From Rickettsia typhi (lineage in GTDB: Bacteria > Pseudomonadota > Alphaproteobacteria > Rickettsiales > Rickettsiaceae), in NCBI GenBank assembly GCA_945865485.1, contig CAMBEC010000004.1:1-64000 (forward strand): 64,000 bases of DNA. Direction: 5' to 3'. This document shows, piece by piece, positions 1 to 9,349 of this stretch. The notes below the pieces were generated by a model. The model did not search any database and was not told where the DNA came from. It saw only the letters and a list, made by a program, of their open reading frames with translations. Position numbers and translations under genes: made by a program. How positions within the stretch are numbered: position 1 is the first letter of the stretch; each line of letters opens with the position of its first letter.

Positions 1-1220
1 CCTTCTTGTACCATTTCCCACAATGGGCTCAGTTCTCTTAAGGTATTTATTTTTGAAAGCACCAACTCAGCAGCATAATCAACCTCTGCTTCAGTTGTGA
101 ACTTACTAAACCCAAACCTGATTGAAGTGTGAGCCATAGCATCGCCTACCCCAAGTGCTCTAAGTACATAAGATGGTTCAAGCGAAGAGGATGTACAAGC
201 CGAACCAGATGATACTGCAAGATCTTTGATAGCTAAAATCATCGATTCTCCTTCAATATAAGCAAAACTCAAATTTACGTTACCATGATAACGTTTCTCT
301 CTATCACCATTGAGATATATTTCTTCAGCTCTAGTTTGAATTGTTCCAACAAAACGATCGAACAGCCTCTTTACATGCTTATAATTAGCTTCCATTTCTT
401 GCGAAGCAATCAATGCAGCCTTGCCAAGCCCTACTACTAAAGGAGTAGCAAGTGTTCCAGACCTCAAACCTCTCTCTTGTCCTCCACCATTTATAATAGG
501 AGTAAGGCGTATTCTTGGTTTACGTCTAATGTAAAGTGCTCCAATGCCTTTTGGTCCATGTATTTTATGACCTGAAATACTTGCAAGGTCAATATTACAC
601 TCATTAACATCAATTGGAATTTTACCAAATGCTTGAGCCATGTCAGTATGAAAAAAAGCACCCTTTTGACGACAGATCTTCCCAATTTCTTTAAGGGGCT
701 GAATAACTCCAATTTCATTGTTAACTGCCATCACCGAAACAAGTACAGTATTCTGTGTTACAGCTTTTTCTAGTTGATTTAAATCAACTAAACCATTTGG
801 TTGCACAGGTAAATAGGTTACTTCAAAACCCTCTTGCTCTAGATGACGGGCTGTATCTAAAATACATTTATGTTCCGTTACGAGGGTTACAATGTGATTC
901 CTTTTATTTCCATAGAATTTTGCAATCCCTTTCAGAGCCATATTATTCGACTCCGTTGCTCCAGACGTAAATACTATTTCTTTTGATACAGCACCGATTA
1001 AATTTGCTACCTGCGACCTTGCAAGTTCGCATGCTTCTTCTGCTTCCCACGCATATTGATGACTTCTTGAATGCGGATTACCAAAATTGTGAGTAAAATA
1101 AGGTATCATAGCCTCAACTACTCTTGGGTCAGTAGGTGTTGTAGCTTGACTGTCTAGGTAGATTGGGACTCTTCCTCCCTCATCAATCACTTTTTGTTTT
1201 AGTTTTGTTAGGTTGTTCAT
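1..1220 (-). CDS. iscS: Cysteine desulfurase IscS (3' end cut by window edge)
   Basis: PLP enzyme that takes sulfur from L-cysteine and passes it as persulfide to the Fe-S scaffold and to tRNA thiolation. Translated from the minus strand, it starts [10 protein letters not shown]. It shows the PLP-lysine motif SGHK near residue 219 and the active-site loop SSGSACTSS with the catalytic Cys near residue 342. About 406 codons are present and the reading frame is open at base 1, so only the last few residues are missing (known IscS proteins have about 400-410). The start ATG at 1220 lies 5 nt after the stop of the upstream nifS-like gene and follows a TAGG/AAGGA ribosome site. It is the third gene of the iscR-led operon; iscU would be expected just outside the window. 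Identification is firm. Confidence 0.95.
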   Translation of the reverse strand, partial: MNNLTKLKQKVIDEGGRVPIYLDSQATTPTDPRVVEAMIPYFTHNFGNPHSRSHQYAWEAEEACELARSQVANLIGAVSKEIVFTSGATESNNMALKGIAKFYGNKRNHIVTLVTEHKCILDTARHLEQEGFEVTYLPVQPNGLVDLNQLEKAVTQNTVLVSVMAVNNEIGVIQPLKEIGKICRQKGAFFHTDMAQAFGKIPIDVNECNIDLASISGHKIHGPKGIGALYIRRKPRIRLTPIINGGGQERGLRSGTLATPLVVGLGKAALIASQEMEANYKHVKRLFDRFVGTIQTRAEEIYLNGDREKRYHGNVNLSFAYIEGESMILAIKDLAVSSGSACTSSSLEPSYVLRALGVGDAMAHTSIRFGFSKFTTEAEVDYAAELVLSKINTLRELSPLWEMVQE

Positions 1221-1225
1221 ATTCC

Positions 1226-2362
1226 TTACCTATTTAATTCGCTATATATTTCAAGAAAATCATTAATATCTTTATCACTAGTTGTATATCCTAAAGATAC
1301 ACGTATGGCAGACTTAATTTCATCGTCAGAGCAACCCATTGCTGATAGGACATGAGATTTGCCAACTTTACCAGAAGAACAAGCAGAACCAGAACTTACT
1401 GCCACTCCTTTTAGATCAAGAGCAATTAACATTATTTGCGCTGTAATTTTTGGATTAATTATTAAACTAGTATTTGGCAGGCGCTCGCTATTTATACCAG
1501 CAATGATTATATCTGGAAACTTATTCAGCAATTTAGACTCAAGCTTATCACGTAATTTTTTCATTTTATCATTACGTTTATCTAATTCATCAAATGCAAT
1601 CAACGCAGCCTCGCCAAGCCCTGCAATTGCAGGGACATTTTCAGTACCAGAACGCAAAGATCGCTCTTGCCCACCGCCAATAAATATTGGTTGAAGGTGA
1701 AACGCTGTTTTACTGACTAAAGCTCCTGATCCAACGGGACCACCAAATTTGTGACCAGAAATGCTTGCAAAATCAAGATCCATGACTATCATATCAACCG
1801 GAATTTTTCCAGTAGCTTGAGCACAATCGCTATGTATCTGTGCATTATGTTCATGGGAAATTTTAGCTATTTCTTGTAAAGAAGAAATAACACCAGTTTC
1901 GTTGTTTGCCAACATCACTGAAACTAGTTTCTTTTGTTTTGTAGAACTTGCCAATTTTTGTTGTAAATCCTCAAGGTCTAAAACGCCATCCTTATCCACT
2001 TGAATCACAGTAAAATTGGAAGCAACCTTACTATGTGCCCAAATTGAAAGATGTTCTGTTGCAGAGATAAATATTTCGCCATCTCTATAATTAGCCAGAA
2101 TAATATTGTTAGCCTCAGTGGCGCCAGAGGTAAAAGTTACTTGATAATTTCTGAAATTACTTTCAAACCCCATAAGCTTTGCTATCAGCTTGCGAGCATT
2201 TTCAATTATTGATTTGGCAGCTCTTCCATTTGAATGAATCGACGAAGGATTTAGGGGCAATAATGCATACTCATCCATTTTGCTTTTTACAGCGGGGCAC
2301 AGCGGTGTCGTTGCATTATGATCAAGATATATTGTCTGATTTAAGCCTAAAAGTGGTGTCAT
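1226..2362 (-). CDS. Second cysteine desulfurase, NifS-like
   Basis: A second class-V aminotransferase-fold cysteine desulfurase of about 378 residues. It has YLDHNATTP at the N-terminus, the PLP lysine in SGHKFGG (about residue 205), and the short active-site loop [10 protein letters not shown] with Cys about 328. It is clearly divergent from the downstream iscS. I chose ATG 2362 because AAGG lies 9 nt upstream. An alternative ATG at 2386 would overlap the end of iscR by 20 nt and has no better ribosome site. Rickettsiae are known to carry such a NifS-like gene between iscR and iscS. It may feed a different sulfur acceptor or support IscS; the sequence cannot decide this. Confidence 0.9.
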   Translation of the reverse strand: MTPLLGLNQTIYLDHNATTPLCPAVKSKMDEYALLPLNPSSIHSNGRAAKSIIENARKLIAKLMGFESNFRNYQVTFTSGATEANNIILANYRDGEIFISATEHLSIWAHSKVASNFTVIQVDKDGVLDLEDLQQKLASSTKQKKLVSVMLANNETGVISSLQEIAKISHEHNAQIHSDCAQATGKIPVDMIVMDLDFASISGHKFGGPVGSGALVSKTAFHLQPIFIGGGQERSLRSGTENVPAIAGLGEAALIAFDELDKRNDKMKKLRDKLESKLLNKFPDIIIAGINSERLPNTSLIINPKITAQIMLIALDLKGVAVSSGSACSSGKVGKSHVLSAMGCSDDEIKSAIRVSLGYTTSDKDINDFLEIYSELNR

Positions 2363-2366
2363 TTTA

Positions 2367-2780
2367 CTATACCTTAAGCTCTCCATTCATTATATCGGCT
2401 ATAGAAATGTTAGCAAAATAGTCTCGTATCCTTTTGCTAAGACCTTTCCATAAATCATGAGTTTGACAGTTTATACCATTTTTTCTACAGTTCTTGTCTT
2501 TTGAACACCTAGTCATCTTAAGGTTCTCATCCACCGCATCAATGATATTTTCAATAGTAATTTGATCAGTAGTATTAGTAAGTTGATAGCCCCCACCAGG
2601 TCCTTTAACCGATTTTACAATATCTGCCTTTTTAAGCTTGAGAAATATTTGTTCCAGATAATTTAGAGGAATATCTTGATTTGCCGAAATATCAGACAGT
2701 TTCATAGGCAGACCTGTCTTGTTTGTTGCCACTTCGATTACCGCCATTACTGCATAACGACTTTTAGTTGTTAACATCAT
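2367..2780 (-). CDS. iscR: Rrf2-family Fe-S cluster regulator IscR
   Basis: 137-residue winged-helix regulator that senses Fe-S status and represses the isc operon when it holds a [2Fe-2S] cluster. The N-terminal half is a typical Rrf2 domain (starting LTTKSRYAVMAV, with the wing sequence GPGGGYQL near residues 60-67). The cluster ligands are visible as Cys92, Cys98, Cys105 and His108, almost the numbering of E. coli IscR (92, 98, 104, 107). So the cluster-binding form is intact rather than a cluster-free Rrf2 relative. It is first in the operon iscR-nifS-iscS and is preceded by an IscR type-1-like operator at 2821-2845, which implies autoregulation. Confidence 0.93.
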   Translation of the reverse strand: MMLTTKSRYAVMAVIEVATNKTGLPMKLSDISANQDIPLNYLEQIFLKLKKADIVKSVKGPGGGYQLTNTTDQITIENIIDAVDENLKMTRCSKDKNCRKNGINCQTHDLWKGLSKRIRDYFANISIADIMNGELKV

Positions 2781-2820
2781 ATGGTTTATTCAAAAATAAA
2801 TAATATGTATGAAGGCTAAC

Positions 2821-2845
2821 TTACCCAACTAAAATAGTCAAGTAT
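2821..2845 (-). promoter_or_regulatory. IscR type-1-like operator overlapping the iscR promoter
   Basis: Read on the minus strand, this 25-base site begins ATACTTGACTATTTTAG and continues TTGGGTAA. Against the enterobacterial type-1 IscR consensus as I remember it (ATASYYGACTRWWWYAGTCRRSTAT) I count 23 of 25 matching positions. The embedded TTGACT would serve as a -35 box, with only a weak -10 (TAGCCT) 17 nt further on. The site ends about 40 nt before the iscR start. The similarity is seen directly; the regulatory role is inferred. Confidence 0.75.
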
Positions 2846-2906
2846 TTGTTTTAAATCTTTAAGGTAACCCAATTTAAATTATATTTATGGAAATTATGAG
2901 GACATA

Positions 2907-2950
2907 GTCAAGTTAAGTAAAACAGATGAACCTAATTTACTTAACTTGAC
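2907..2950. repeat. Perfect 15-bp inverted repeat between the BON gene and iscR
   Basis: The arms GTCAAGTTAAGTAAA (2907-2921) and TTTACTTAACTTGAC (2936-2950) are exact complements separated by 14 nt. The repeat lies 36 nt past the stop of the BON gene, so it could end that transcript. No T-run follows on either strand, so a classical intrinsic terminator is not supported; a protein site or processing stem is equally possible. Confidence 0.6.
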
Positions 2951-2985
2951 GACGCTGGGTGGCTTGTACTTTTATAGTGGCTTAT

Positions 2986-3519
2986 TTATACTTTTATGTT
3001 GGTTTTAACAGACTTTACGCCTTTAACTTCTTTAGCTGCAGCTACTATTGTACCCAAATCAGCTTCTCTTGCAACTTTACCAAAAATGTGTACTACTTTA
3101 TCCGTAGTTTCAACATGAAGATCGTATCCATTGGCTATTTTTTCACTTGTATACAAATACCTTATTTTTCCCTTAACCTTTGCTGTAATTAAAGAATCTG
3201 CAATCAATGATTGGCTTCCTTTTAATTTAAGTTGAGTGTCAACCACATCAATTACACCGTTAACACTAGAAGCAATTTCTATTGCTTTGTGAGCTTGTAA
3301 GGCAGTATCTACAGTGCCTTTAAGGGTTACTACACGATCTTTTGTTGATACACTTATACTATTACTAGGAATATCATTCTCGCTTATTAATAGCGCTGTT
3401 ATCCCCGTTGTTATATCAGAATCTTCTGCAGGAGTGGCAAAAATCATGGAACTATTAAAGATGGATATAGTTGCAATGATTAATGAAAGAACAAACATAA
3501 TTGGCTTTTTTAATGACAT
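2986..3519 (-). CDS. Exported protein with two BON domains (OsmY-like)
   Basis: 177 residues with an N-terminal signal sequence (MSLKKPIMFVLSLIIATISI...) and likely signal-peptidase cleavage near residue 30. Two BON domains follow (about 36-103 and 112-177), recognisable by the repeated pattern VVTLKGTVD / VVHIFGKVA and a closing V-x-G-V-x-x-V-x-x-x-I. BON proteins are periplasmic or envelope-associated and are thought to bind phospholipid or stabilise the envelope. The start ATG has a strong AAAGGAG site. A second BON protein, a lipoprotein, lies immediately upstream at 3660-4040, so the pair may work together on the envelope. Confidence 0.85.
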   Translation of the reverse strand: MSLKKPIMFVLSLIIATISIFNSSMIFATPAEDSDITTGITALLISENDIPSNSISVSTKDRVVTLKGTVDTALQAHKAIEIASSVNGVIDVVDTQLKLKGSQSLIADSLITAKVKGKIRYLYTSEKIANGYDLHVETTDKVVHIFGKVAREADLGTIVAAAKEVKGVKSVKTNIKV

Positions 3520-3599
3520 AAAGTTTTTCTCCTTTGATTAAATTAAGTTAACATAGACTTATATTAGCTTTGTTGTAATTTTCTTGAATTGACTTAAGC

Positions 3600-3647
3600 G
3601 TTGCAAACAGCAAAAACAAAACACTTATGAATCTTGCTATTTGCAAC
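3600..3647. terminator. Stem-loop downstream of the BON lipoprotein gene
   Basis: The arms GTTGCAAACAGCAA (3600-3613) and TTGCTATTTGCAAC (3634-3647) pair at 13 of 14 positions around a 20-nt loop. The stem begins 13 nt after the stop of the lipoprotein gene on the minus strand. No clear U-tract follows, so this may be a weak terminator or an mRNA 3' end stabiliser. Confidence 0.35.
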
Positions 3648-3659
3648 ACACTACTTAAA

Positions 3660-4040
3660 TTACCTTGCGGTATTATACCTTTCTACAGTTGCTCTTCTAG
3701 CAGCGTACTCACCGCCTGATAAAACTATTAAGCTGTTAATTACATCTTTTACCCCTGGTGCTCCTTTAACACTTAAAATAGCGAGGTTAGCTTCTTCGTG
3801 CGTCCTTACAAATCCACTTAATTGGACTATTCCTCTATCTACAGCTATATGGATTAAACTAGTTGGAATTAAAGGATCTTGGCGAAATTTATTCCTTATA
3901 AAGTGTACTATTTTAGTGTCTTCGATTTGTTCTCCCTGATTTTTATAACTTTCTCTTCCAGTCTGCCCTCCTCCTGAACCACCACAACTTATCAGGTTTA
4001 AACATAGTACTGTTGCCAATAACACTTGAAATTTCTTCAT
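3660..4040 (-). CDS. BON-domain lipoprotein
   Basis: 126-residue protein with a clear lipobox (LISC, Cys19) after a short hydrophobic signal, then a glycine/serine linker. A single BON domain occupies about residues 40-115 (the segment GIVQLSGFVRTHEEA and the closing GAPGVKDVINSLIVL). It is expected to be lipid-anchored in the periplasm. The ATG has a good AAAGGAG site. It is transcribed in the same direction as the neighbouring double-BON protein and the helical protein at 4077, with gaps of 36-140 nt, so the three may form one transcription unit or be separated by the stem-loop at 3600. Confidence 0.85.
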   Translation of the reverse strand: MKKFQVLLATVLCLNLISCGGSGGGQTGRESYKNQGEQIEDTKIVHFIRNKFRQDPLIPTSLIHIAVDRGIVQLSGFVRTHEEANLAILSVKGAPGVKDVINSLIVLSGGEYAARRATVERYNTAR

Positions 4041-4076
4041 AACTACTTCTCCTTTTTTATTTAAAATTTATTACTT

Positions 4077-4574
4077 TTATTTGTTTGTAAATTTGTCAAA
4101 TGAGCTTTCTAAAGTTTTTAGCATATCTTTAAATTCAGGTTCTACATCCTCTTTTACATGCTTCTTGCAAGTATCAATTATACTTCTTAGTATATTTTTT
4201 ACCGAGCCCAATATAGGATAAGATTCGGTAGCCTGCTCTGGTAAAGTTTTTTCCAATTTTTCCAATTGCTCCGTGACTTCCTTATAATTGTGCTTTTTTA
4301 AATCAATTGCTATATCCTTGGCAGCTTTGTCAAAATCATCTAATTTCTCTTTAGCTAACTTACTATCCCCTAATCCTTTCTTATCAAGGTATTTTCTTGC
4401 CTCAGCGCTTAACATGCTAGCAATCTCTTTATATTCGCGGTGACTAAGATGCTCTATTACCCTATTTGCTAATTCTTTAGGGGATTTTGTCATACCTACT
4501 AAATCTTCAGTTTTATCTACAACTGTGTTTGTCACTTTTCTTGTTGTGTCTTTCACATCGTTCATGATTCCCAT
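4077..4574 (-). CDS. Small charged alpha-helical protein, function unknown
   Basis: 165 residues, almost entirely charged amphipathic helix (many K/E/D heptad-like stretches), with no signal peptide or membrane segment. I do not recognise a family. The N-terminal part (VKDTTRKVTNTVVDKTEDLVG) resembles the helical stress/LEA-like or phasin-like style only in composition. The start ATG 4574 has GGAG 5 nt upstream. It is followed by two BON envelope genes on the same strand. A degraded partial copy of its 3' half lies just upstream at about 4738-4850, which indicates a past tandem duplication. Confidence 0.7.
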   Translation of the reverse strand: MGIMNDVKDTTRKVTNTVVDKTEDLVGMTKSPKELANRVIEHLSHREYKEIASMLSAEARKYLDKKGLGDSKLAKEKLDDFDKAAKDIAIDLKKHNYKEVTEQLEKLEKTLPEQATESYPILGSVKNILRSIIDTCKKHVKEDVEPEFKDMLKTLESSFDKFTNK

Positions 4575-4737
4575 AAATTCTCCGTTTAATTAAATTGTTA
4601 ACTAATAGTTTATTATAGCTCAATAAATATACGTAAAATACCTCCCTACTTAAGGGTTAACAGATCATTTAACTATTGTCAACAGTTTATAAATTTAAAC
4701 CTATAATAGAAAGAAAAATTATTAATATTAATAGAGG

Positions 4738-4850
4738 GAGAATTTTCTAAAGTTCCTATCATCTGGTTAAATAAGGGTTTGCCCCTAATCTTTTATAGGC
4801 TTCTTAGTATATTTTTACGGTGCCCAATATAGGGGAGACTATATCTTGCA
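4738..4850 (-). pseudogene. Decayed partial copy of the 4077-4574 gene
   Basis: Two blocks match the 3' half of the neighbouring gene. CTTCTTAGTATATTTTTAC and the following GCCCAATATAGG (4800-4834) match 4188-4222. TTTTCTAAAGTTCCTATCAT (about 4742-4761) matches 4105-4124. About 40 nt between the blocks are missing compared with the intact gene. No open frame is left. The rest of the 4575-4917 gap is AT-rich and holds no gene that I can support. Confidence 0.65.
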
Positions 4851-4917
4851 GGGGGTTCCTTTCTTAGATCTTCGACGCTAAAAATCGAATAACTACAAAA
4901 CAAAGAATGGGGGTTGA

Positions 4918-6273
4918 TTAACGCTGCGGATCGAGTTTAACAACACTCATTTCTCCATCTTTCATTTTTAAATTCAACGATGGGCTTTTTTGAGCATCAG
5001 ACAAAGTTGAAATAATTTTACCATCACTATTTTTCAATATAGCAAATCCTCGATTTAAAACATTATTGTAATCAAGGCTAGCTAGCAGCGATGAATTCAA
5101 AGTAAGCTTGTGCTCAAGAGGGGCAAGTAAAGTGTCTTTCTTACCAAGAAGGCTGTTTCTCATATTCTGGTATTGTAGATATTTATAGTTTAGTATTTTT
5201 GTTGGTTTGAGCCTAGAAATCGGGAAGTGCAAAAGATATAATTGTTTCTGTTTTAATAGGTTGGGTAATGCACCTATTAACCTAAATGAGAGATCATCTA
5301 AGCGTTGAATGTGATTATTTATAATACTCTGGATTTGTTGTAAAACACGTTCATTATTTCTTAGTCTCTGTAAATAATATTTTATTAAATCTGAAAGCCG
5401 GTGTGTAATACGCTCAGCAAAGAGGTTCAGTGTATATTTCAAATCTGCAATAACTGGAACGGCAAACTCAGCTGCTGCAGTTGGTGTTGGCGCTCTAAGG
5501 TCAGAAGCAAGATCAATTAGTGTATAATCGGTTTCGTGGCCTACTGCAGAAATTGTTGGTATGCCTGAGTTAAAAACCGCTCTCACTACAACTTCTTCGT
5601 TAAACGACCATAAATCTTCAATAGATCCACCGCCTCTGGCTATGATTAGTAAATCAGGTCGTAAATTAGTTGGTAATTTATTAAAACCATTTATAGCATT
5701 TGATATTTCCTCAGCAGCCGTCTCCCCTTGAACACTGACGGGCCAAATAACAAGGTGAGTTGGACACCGATCAGAAATGCGGTGAATTATATCCTTTATC
5801 ACGGCACCAGTAATTGAAGTTATAATACCGATTTTTTTAGGAAAAAAGGGAATTTTTTGTTTATGCTCCTGCGCAAACAACCCTTCTTTTTCTAACTTTT
5901 GGCGTCGCTCGCTTAGTATCTTCATGAAAGCACCAACACCAGAGGGCTCAATCAATTCAACCGATATTTGATATTTCGACTGACCAGCATAAGCAGTAAT
6001 TTTACCTGTAACAACTACTTCTAAGCCTTCTTCTAGTTTGAAGTTAACCCTAGCTAAGGTGTGTTTCCAGCAAGTGGCTGCCAGAATAGCATTTTCATCT
6101 TTTAAAGAAAAATAGCCATGTCCTGAGGTAGCAATTTTTAATCCAGAGATCTCTCCTTTGATTCTAACGGTCCCTAAGTTATTTTCGAGCAGCCATTTAA
6201 TTTTGCTGGAAATTTCGGAAACAGAAAAATCCGTTTTGCTTACGTTATTTGTTAAATAATCGTCTAACATCAT
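4918..6273 (-). CDS. xseA: Exodeoxyribonuclease VII large subunit
   Basis: 451 residues, normal for XseA. The N-terminal OB-fold (about residues 17-115, VRIKGEISGLKIATSGHGYFSLKD) binds single-stranded DNA. The catalytic domain follows (PFFPKKIGIITSITGAVIKDI; LLIIARGGGSIEDLWSFN; ISAVGHETDYTLIDLASDLRAPTPTAAAE), then a long coiled-coil arm and a C-terminal strand region (NVLNRGFAIL). With XseB it degrades single-stranded DNA in the cytoplasm. It is divergent from lptD, with only 40 nt between the two starts, so the promoters must overlap. Assignment is secure. Confidence 0.96.
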   Translation of the reverse strand: MMLDDYLTNNVSKTDFSVSEISSKIKWLLENNLGTVRIKGEISGLKIATSGHGYFSLKDENAILAATCWKHTLARVNFKLEEGLEVVVTGKITAYAGQSKYQISVELIEPSGVGAFMKILSERRQKLEKEGLFAQEHKQKIPFFPKKIGIITSITGAVIKDIIHRISDRCPTHLVIWPVSVQGETAAEEISNAINGFNKLPTNLRPDLLIIARGGGSIEDLWSFNEEVVVRAVFNSGIPTISAVGHETDYTLIDLASDLRAPTPTAAAEFAVPVIADLKYTLNLFAERITHRLSDLIKYYLQRLRNNERVLQQIQSIINNHIQRLDDLSFRLIGALPNLLKQKQLYLLHFPISRLKPTKILNYKYLQYQNMRNSLLGKKDTLLAPLEHKLTLNSSLLASLDYNNVLNRGFAILKNSDGKIISTLSDAQKSPSLNLKMKDGEMSVVKLDPQR

Positions 6274-6313
6274 GTATGATCGAGAATATTTTACTTTGAA
6301 TAGACTAATTTAA

Positions 6314-8431
6314 ATGAAGTTTTTTTGCAAACTATTACTTGCAATTTTATTACTTGGTTTCATGACCAACTTTGTCCAAGCCTCGCCCAAGAAGGGGGCG
6401 ATTATCAAGGCAAAAGAAACCAATTATGATGCTAATAATAATACTATTACCGCCTCAGGTAATGTGTTTATCCAAATGGATGAATATACACTGCATGCCG
6501 CGGTTGTGCATTATGATTTGGGCAGAGACATAGTATATGCCGAAGGAAATGTCCGAATTATCGATCAAAATGGACAAACAATTTATGGTCAAAAAGCTGT
6601 TTTTAAAGATAAATTTAAAAAAGGTATTATCAAAGGATTTATGGCCAAACTTGATAACAACGCTGTCATTGTTTCAAGAAGTGCAAAAAGAATAGAGAAA
6701 AACAGAATTATCTTAGAAAAATCAGTTTTTACCCCTTGTGAATTTAATTGTAGTAGAAATCCTATTTGGCAATTAAGTTCTGGCAAGACTGATATTGATT
6801 ATGACAAGCAAAAAATTACTTACAGGCATCTGTTTTTTGAAGTTTATGGCGTTCCATTAATTTATCTTCCATATTTTTCTCATCCATCGCCAAATGCTAA
6901 AGCTCAATCAGGTATTCTTGGGCCACAAATAAAACGCGACAATTTTTTGATACCTTTTTATTTTCGACCAAAACCTAATATTGATGCTACAATCAGCCCA
7001 AGATTATCAAAAAACTATACGATATTCGAGACTGAATTTCGCCATAAAGTAAGAAATGGCTATTATGATGTTCTTGGTAGCTTTGGTAACCCGCCAATAA
7101 GTAAATCAGGTGGCCAAAAAACAGAAAAGAGCTCAAGGCCAGGACGTTACCATATTTTTGCTAAAGGAAATTTTGTTGAAAATGAAGTAAATTTTGGATT
7201 CGATATCAAAAGAACATCGGATAAAGCTTACCTTACTAATTACCACGAAATATTTGATCATTATCTGACATCTAAGGTCTACACTAACACTATTGATACA
7301 AGAGATTATTTTGCTCTGGATGGGTATTATTTTCAGGACTTAAGGGCAAATGAGAAGAAAAGGCAAATTCCATTGGTTTTTCCAAGCGTTAAGAGCAAGA
7401 AAGTCTATAGTTTTAATGACGATGAAACAATATTACTAAATGTTAAAAGCGACACCATTGTCTACCAAGAACCAAAAGATCTAGGAGTGGCAAGAACCTC
7501 CCTAGACTTAGAATTAATGAATAACTTAATTACGAATAATGGACACATGCTAACATATTCTGTGGCAAACCGAGGAGATTTATATTGGGTAGATTTTACA
7601 GATAAAAATACATTAATAGAGAGACAAAGAGTTTGGTATAAAAATATACCAGAATTTAGAACCCGTTGGCGGTACCCCTTAGTGAAATCATTAAATGATA
7701 GATCTAGTTTGAAGCTAGAACCAACAACTATGCTAGTATTGGGTAGAAAATTTGAGAACAGATTTAACAAGTTTGCCCTAGTAGATTCAAATAAGAATGA
7801 ACTTTCTGAGGATAATATATTCCACTCCAATAGGTTCAGTGGTATTGACTACCATGATTATGGCACTAGAGTTAGTTACGGTATTAATTCCTCATTAATG
7901 TCTAATCATATTTATATTGATACATTTCTTGGTCAGTTGGTGCATAAAAATAATGTTTCTAAAAGTGGTAATTCTGAGTATGTTGGCAATGCAACCATTG
8001 ATTTAGAGGATAATTTCGAGATATTTTATAGATTCCGCAGAGATAAGAAACTTAGACCTATTAGAAATGAACTTGTAGCAACAACCTGGACCGAAAAATT
8101 CAATGCCACGACTACATTTACTGAACTTCATAATATATCAAAATATTTTGCTAAAGATGATTTTAAGGTTGAACAAGAAAAAATGTCTCAGCTAAATTTT
8201 GATGCGAATTATCAACTTAAAAAAGATTTATGGTTAGGCGCAGGAGCAAGACTTGATGTTTCAGGAAATAATCCAAAAATTTTGGTAAGAAGTATCAAGG
8301 TGACATACTTATTTGATTGTGTTAGTATTAGTGGCACCATTATGGATAATTTCTTGCACGATAGTTTAAGAGGTGTCCGGAAAACAAGGACCAAGACTTT
8401 CATGGTCGGCCTAAAAGTTATAAATATGTAG
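6314..8431 (+). CDS. lptD: LPS-assembly outer-membrane protein LptD
   Basis: 705 residues with a signal peptide (cleavage likely at VQA-SP, residue 23-24). An N-terminal OstA/LptA-type beta-jellyroll occupies about 30-140 (NYDANNNTITASGNVFI...YAEGNVRI). A large C-terminal beta-barrel with alternating hydrophobic strands follows. Cysteines occur in the CEFNC motif near residue 140 and near the C-terminus (LFDCVSISG), suitable for the disulfide used in LptD maturation. It inserts LPS into the outer leaflet together with LptE. It heads the conserved series lptD-surA-rsmA. Its presence, with the O-antigen exporter at 40-44 kb, indicates that the organism makes LPS. Confidence 0.95.
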   Translation: MKFFCKLLLAILLLGFMTNFVQASPKKGAIIKAKETNYDANNNTITASGNVFIQMDEYTLHAAVVHYDLGRDIVYAEGNVRIIDQNGQTIYGQKAVFKDKFKKGIIKGFMAKLDNNAVIVSRSAKRIEKNRIILEKSVFTPCEFNCSRNPIWQLSSGKTDIDYDKQKITYRHLFFEVYGVPLIYLPYFSHPSPNAKAQSGILGPQIKRDNFLIPFYFRPKPNIDATISPRLSKNYTIFETEFRHKVRNGYYDVLGSFGNPPISKSGGQKTEKSSRPGRYHIFAKGNFVENEVNFGFDIKRTSDKAYLTNYHEIFDHYLTSKVYTNTIDTRDYFALDGYYFQDLRANEKKRQIPLVFPSVKSKKVYSFNDDETILLNVKSDTIVYQEPKDLGVARTSLDLELMNNLITNNGHMLTYSVANRGDLYWVDFTDKNTLIERQRVWYKNIPEFRTRWRYPLVKSLNDRSSLKLEPTTMLVLGRKFENRFNKFALVDSNKNELSEDNIFHSNRFSGIDYHDYGTRVSYGINSSLMSNHIYIDTFLGQLVHKNNVSKSGNSEYVGNATIDLEDNFEIFYRFRRDKKLRPIRNELVATTWTEKFNATTTFTELHNISKYFAKDDFKVEQEKMSQLNFDANYQLKKDLWLGAGARLDVSGNNPKILVRSIKVTYLFDCVSISGTIMDNFLHDSLRGVRKTRTKTFMVGLKVINM

Positions 8432-8433
8432 GA

Positions 8434-9333
8434 ATGAATATAAGTATGAAAAAACTAATCGGTATTATTGTTATTCTTTTGTCTAATTCAGTTTTTGCCG
8501 CTCTGCCTGATATAATCGCTCTGGTAAATGATCAACCAATTACAAAGTATGATTTTGAATCCAGAAAGAAAATGGTTATGGTGCTTAACAATATCGATAA
8601 TTCAAGTCCATCGGTTGATGCAAAATTAAACAATGGTATTATCAACGTTCTTATTGAAGAAGAGTTGCTTAATCAGCATGCTGCTAGTGTTGGTGGAAAA
8701 ATAACATCAACGCAAATTGATAATGCGATTAGCACGATAGAGCAAAGAAACAATATGCCAAACGGTGGCATGGCTGCCTTTATGAAAGAGCGCGGTTTGC
8801 AAATGGAAAGCTTTAAAAAACAAATAGCTAGTGAAATTATTAAACATAATATTGTTTCTTCACTATCAAATTCTGTTTCTGTTTCACCATTAGAATTAGA
8901 TGTAGCCGTTATAAATACTGATATGCCTAAATTCAATATTGAAGCATGGATCTTTACTTCTAAAGGAAATGAACATAAGGATCATAAGCAAATGCAAGAT
9001 TTAAAGAAACGACTTTACGATTGTAATAAAGTTGACCAAAAGCTTTACGATAGTTTTGCAGAGGCTGAAAAATTTGACAGAAAATTAGATGATATGCCAT
9101 TCGGTACAAAATCAATTATTCAAGACACTAAAGTAGGAGCTACTAGTAGTGTATATAAAGAAGATGGTAAATTTAAACTAGTATTTGTGTGCAAGAAAGA
9201 ATCTACTGTTTCTTCTGGCGACCTAAGTAAGCTTAAAACATTCTTGTCTAATAAGAAAATGTCGCAAAAGGCAACAAAATTCTTTAAGGATCTGAAGGCT
9301 AAAGCTTATATAAAAATGATGATTTCAAATTGA
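8434..9333 (+). CDS. surA: SurA-type periplasmic chaperone, N-terminal domain protein
   Basis: 299 residues starting 2 nt after the lptD stop, hence translationally linked. The signal peptide is clear (MKKLIGIIVILLSNSVFA). The better start is probably the second ATG at 8446, which puts that signal first. The SurA_N domain follows (DIIALVNDQPITKYDFESR...). The C-terminal half resembles a degenerate parvulin domain and lacks a convincing PPIase active site. SurA chaperones outer-membrane proteins, notably LptD, across the periplasm. The position between lptD and rsmA matches the proteobacterial lptD-surA-pdxA-rsmA order with pdxA lost. Confidence 0.85.
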   Translation: MNISMKKLIGIIVILLSNSVFAALPDIIALVNDQPITKYDFESRKKMVMVLNNIDNSSPSVDAKLNNGIINVLIEEELLNQHAASVGGKITSTQIDNAISTIEQRNNMPNGGMAAFMKERGLQMESFKKQIASEIIKHNIVSSLSNSVSVSPLELDVAVINTDMPKFNIEAWIFTSKGNEHKDHKQMQDLKKRLYDCNKVDQKLYDSFAEAEKFDRKLDDMPFGTKSIIQDTKVGATSSVYKEDGKFKLVFVCKKESTVSSGDLSKLKTFLSNKKMSQKATKFFKDLKAKAYIKMMISN

Positions 9334-9349
9334 GCAGCTAGTATATAAA

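Noticed and set aside
4918..6313. Missing start codon problem for xseA/lptD with a 40-nt divergent gap
   Set aside because: Both starts agree with family N-termini; compact divergent promoters are adequate.
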